Of a stretch of 15,032 nt of DNA, positions 13,119 to 15,032 are shown one piece after another (positions within the stretch are counted from its first letter, which is position 1; the number at the start of each line of letters is the position of its first letter). Below the pieces are notes generated by a model that was not told the origin of the DNA, did not search any database, and saw only the letters and a list, made by a program, of their open reading frames with translations. This DNA comes from Acidobacteriaceae bacterium (lineage in GTDB: Bacteria; Acidobacteriota; Terriglobia; Terriglobales; Acidobacteriaceae), in NCBI GenBank assembly GCA_030040175.1, contig JASHUF010000245.1, positions 1-15,032 on the forward strand, given 5' to 3'. The position numbers were made by a program, and so were the translations under genes.

Positions 13119-13958
13119 TCATACAATGGCCGCGAGATCGGCCTTTAGTTGCGCCAGGTTGAATCCGTTCGGCGCCCCTTTGGCGGAAATCCACGCCGGC
13201 GCGAGCAGCGCATGTGCTTCGTCGCAATACTTGTTCCAGAAGGCCACGGTCATGGTCTTCAACTGCCCCCAGGTGATGCAGGTGAAGGTTTTCTGGTCGT
13301 ACTTGGGCACAAACACGCAATGGCCGCCCCAGCTTCCCGGCTGGGCGTTCGCACCTCCCTTGGGCGCCACGTCCCACACCTCCTGCTTTTGCGCCGTAAT
13401 CGGCAGCGACAGCCCGATGTACACGCCGCCGAAGAGCGCAATCGACTGCCGCACCTCCGTCAGGCTGCTCGCCTTGGGATCCACAAAAGCCAGCAGCGCA
13501 TTCCCGGCGAACCCCTGCTTCTGCCAGTCGTTCAACACATCGAGCTCCACCCCGCCGCTGTCTGTTTTGGGATTCCCCGGCACGTAGCCGTCGAACTTCT
13601 CGTAGTAGCTCAGAATCGTCGAATCGGGCACCGTCACCATCGCGCCGTTGTTCGCCGTCCACACCTGGATCGCGTGACCCACGCCGGCGATGGTGCAGTC
13701 GCCCAGCCCGTTCGGGAACTGCGGCTCGCTTGGCTCGGGACCGTTCAGCATCATGCCCCAGCTCGCGATCCCCTTGGTCCAGTCGCATTGGGCCGGCGGG
13801 GGCTTGAGCGCCGGCGTCAGGTAGCGGCGCAACTGCAGTGTGCGGCTGTCGGTCTTGATGGCCTTGCGGCCCAGCCTCATCTTCGAGTGATCGACCCCGG
13901 AGGGAATGGTCCGGGCGTGAGCGGTTTTGGAGCGAATGGTTTTCGAGCGATCGGTCAT
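13119..13958 (-). CDS. Papain-like (C1-type fold) protein of unknown function
   Basis: The 279-residue product carries 'GLGDCTIAGVGHAIQVWT' with a candidate nucleophile Cys88, and 'GSWGGHCVFVPKYD' with a candidate general-base His213, in the order of papain-like peptidases. The position of the usual 'NSWG' is 'CITWG' (T229-W230-G231), so the classical Asn is absent. No signal peptide is visible; the N-terminus is basic ('RSKTIRSKTAHAR'). I recall homologues with the same 'GDCTIA...WGGH...CITWG' pattern as hypothetical proteins in soil bacteria, so the missing Asn is probably a family trait. ATG 13958 is chosen for the AAAGGAAG ribosome site just upstream; the open frame reaches 14552 but overlaps the cytochrome gene. 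Peptidase activity is not certain. Confidence 0.8.
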   Translation of the reverse strand: MTDRSKTIRSKTAHARTIPSGVDHSKMRLGRKAIKTDSRTLQLRRYLTPALKPPPAQCDWTKGIASWGMMLNGPEPSEPQFPNGLGDCTIAGVGHAIQVWTANNGAMVTVPDSTILSYYEKFDGYVPGNPKTDSGGVELDVLNDWQKQGFAGNALLAFVDPKASSLTEVRQSIALFGGVYIGLSLPITAQKQEVWDVAPKGGANAQPGSWGGHCVFVPKYDQKTFTCITWGQLKTMTVAFWNKYCDEAHALLAPAWISAKGAPNGFNLAQLKADLAAIV

Positions 13959-14225
13959 GGCATCTTCCTTTCTTTCCCAATGCGGTGCGCACCCTTGCCG
14001 CCCGCGCCATCGATTGCCCGGCCCGGGCCTGGCGATGAATGGGCGCGGCGGCTCGAAATGCGGTCTCGAAGTGTGGTGTCCAGCGCGCTCCAACCGTTTC
14101 AGCCCTGCGCGAAAATTCTCTGTCGCCCATCTCCCGCGTTCGTGCGCAGCCCCGCGGCGGACGACCGCCGTGGCCTTCTCATCACCGCCTGCTACCATGA
14201 ATCGAACCCCGGAGGCCTTTGAGGC
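13959..14225. promoter_or_regulatory. Divergent intergenic region, presumed to hold two promoters
   Basis: This 267-bp gap lies between divergently transcribed genes, so both promoters should be here. I could not pick convincing -35/-10 pairs; the region is GC-rich and contains only the two ribosome binding sites (near 13965 on the minus strand and GGAGG near 14209 on the plus strand). Short GC palindromes such as GGCCCGGGCC-like stretches near 14020 have no clear role. Confidence 0.35.
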
Positions 14226-14804
14226 ATGCGCGGCTTCGTCCTCGGCTTGATCGTTGGTTGCGTTCTTGTCCCCGTGGCGCTCTTCGCCTGGTTTCGCTAC
14301 GGCCATGCGCCCGTGGCCGTCGCCGATGCGCCCCTTCCCTGGGAGCGCCGCATCACCCACGCCGCCCTCGATGCCCGCATCGCTCGCGAGGCGCCCGCGG
14401 CGGCGCCCATCCCCGCCGACGAAGAAAACCTGGTCGCCGGCGCCGAAATCTATCGCCAGCAGTGCGCCGCCTGCCACGGGTACCACTCCGCGCCTTCGTC
14501 CTTCGGCCCGCACATGGCTCCGGCCGCGCCGCCTCTCTGGGAAAAGCACCATAACAGCGGCGTCGTCGGCGTCAGCGACGATCCCGTGGGCGAAACCTAC
14601 TGGAAAGTCGCCAACGGCATCCGTCTTTCCGGCATGCCGTCCTTCAAAGATGTGCTCACCGGCACCCAGATCTGGCAGGTCTCCCTGCTTCTGTCCGAGG
14701 CCGACAAGCCGCTCCCGCCCGCTGCCCTCGATTTGCTGCGCCCGCAGTTGCCCATGCCTGTGCCGCAGCCGCCGGCGCGCCGCGCGCCGCGCAAGTCGCC
14801 CTGA
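14226..14804 (+). CDS. Membrane-anchored monohaem cytochrome c
   Basis: The 192-residue product has an N-terminal hydrophobic anchor (residues 4-23, 'FVLGLIVGCVLVPVALFAWF') and a periplasmic class I cytochrome c domain. The haem-binding motif is CAACH at residues 80-84, and Met137 in 'SGMPSF' is the expected distal ligand. The tail is Pro/Arg-rich. It should shuttle electrons in the periplasm; partner enzymes are not visible. Extra histidines (H87, H96, H108, H109) lie between haem motif and Met ligand. ATG 14226 is preceded by GGAGG about 12 bases upstream and a closer GAGG. It is divergent from the papain-like gene, and there is no other respiratory gene in the window. Confidence 0.9.
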   Translation: MRGFVLGLIVGCVLVPVALFAWFRYGHAPVAVADAPLPWERRITHAALDARIAREAPAAAPIPADEENLVAGAEIYRQQCAACHGYHSAPSSFGPHMAPAAPPLWEKHHNSGVVGVSDDPVGETYWKVANGIRLSGMPSFKDVLTGTQIWQVSLLLSEADKPLPPAALDLLRPQLPMPVPQPPARRAPRKSP

Positions 14805-15032
14805 GCGCGCGCCTGCCGCAGACGCGGCGGCAAGCCGATTTCGCCAAAGGCTGGGTTCGGATTCGTCTCGAAAAGGGCGCGCCCGCGCCCATCTTTCTCA
14901 TCTTGCCTGAAAGGCCGCAAATGATCTGCAAACCGGCCCGCGCTGCCTCTTCGAGGGGCAGCAGACACGTCGTCCCATGCCAACCGGATCACTTGCTCAC
15001 GCACTCATTTGCGCTTGCTCTTACCCTTGAGA
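14805..15032. other. 3' end of window without a recognised gene
   Basis: These 228 bp follow the cytochrome gene. A TGCCGC/GCGGCA stem (about 14814-14831) just after the stop codon might help end transcription but lacks a T-run. No reading frame here resembles a known protein on either strand. Confidence 0.4.

Noticed and set aside
13959..14552. N-terminal extension of the papain-like frame to 14552
   Set aside because: It overlaps the divergent cytochrome c gene with its clear haem motif, and the extension is Arg/Gly-rich. ATG 13958 has a good ribosome site.
14597..15004. 135-codon minus-strand frame at the window end
   Set aside because: It overlaps the end of the cytochrome gene on the opposite strand, is Arg/Gly-rich and has no ribosome site or recognisable domain.

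Overview
The window looks like a GC-rich chromosomal segment of an acidobacterium (Acidobacteriota, probably class Terriglobia). The evidence is the mix of families: a TonB-dependent receptor with an N-terminal carboxypeptidase-regulatory-like domain, a very long protein of putative-Ig (He_PIG) repeats with an acidobacterial-type C-terminal region, a Tat-exported TIM-barrel sugar isomerase-like protein, and a papain-like 'GDCT...WGGH' protein. The assignment is by family recognition only. No tRNA, rRNA, CRISPR array, transposase or phage gene was seen.

Layout. (1) 1-3571, plus strand: the 3' part of a giant surface protein with eight Ig-like repeats, followed by a perfect 11-bp hairpin. (2) 3722-3844: first copy of a 123-bp MITE-like repeat with terminal inverted repeats. 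(3) 3902-5004: a promoter, a well-formed cobalamin riboswitch (about 3935-4092), a 340-nt leader and a PduO-type cob(I)alamin adenosyltransferase. (4) 5072-6771: two further plus-strand genes, a small exported Cys/His-rich protein and a Met/His-rich outer-membrane-type protein of a family I associate with heavy-metal loci. (5) 6836-10117, minus strand and convergent with (4): a DUF2946-like small membrane protein and a TonB-dependent receptor, forming a two-gene operon with a recognisable promoter at 10174-10202. (6) 10287-10903, plus strand: a leader hairpin with a T-run, then a small exported protein of unknown function. (7) 10960-12941, minus strand: an outer-membrane barrel protein followed by a Tat-exported TIM-barrel protein, with the second copy of the 123-bp repeat filling almost all of the space between them. 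(8) 13119-14804: a papain-like protein (minus) divergent from a membrane-anchored cytochrome c (plus).

How the parts may work together. The riboswitch should lower expression of the adenosyltransferase, and possibly of the two metal-protein-like genes behind it, when adenosylcobalamin is abundant. The facing operon (DUF2946-like plus TonB receptor) also has features of metal or metal-complex handling. The stretch from the riboswitch to 10.1 kb could therefore be one cobalt/cobalamin or heavy-metal module, but substrate and coregulation are inference. Two kinds of small repeat have shaped the borders of the TIM-barrel gene: one supplies its 5' untranslated region, the other its last ~30 codons.
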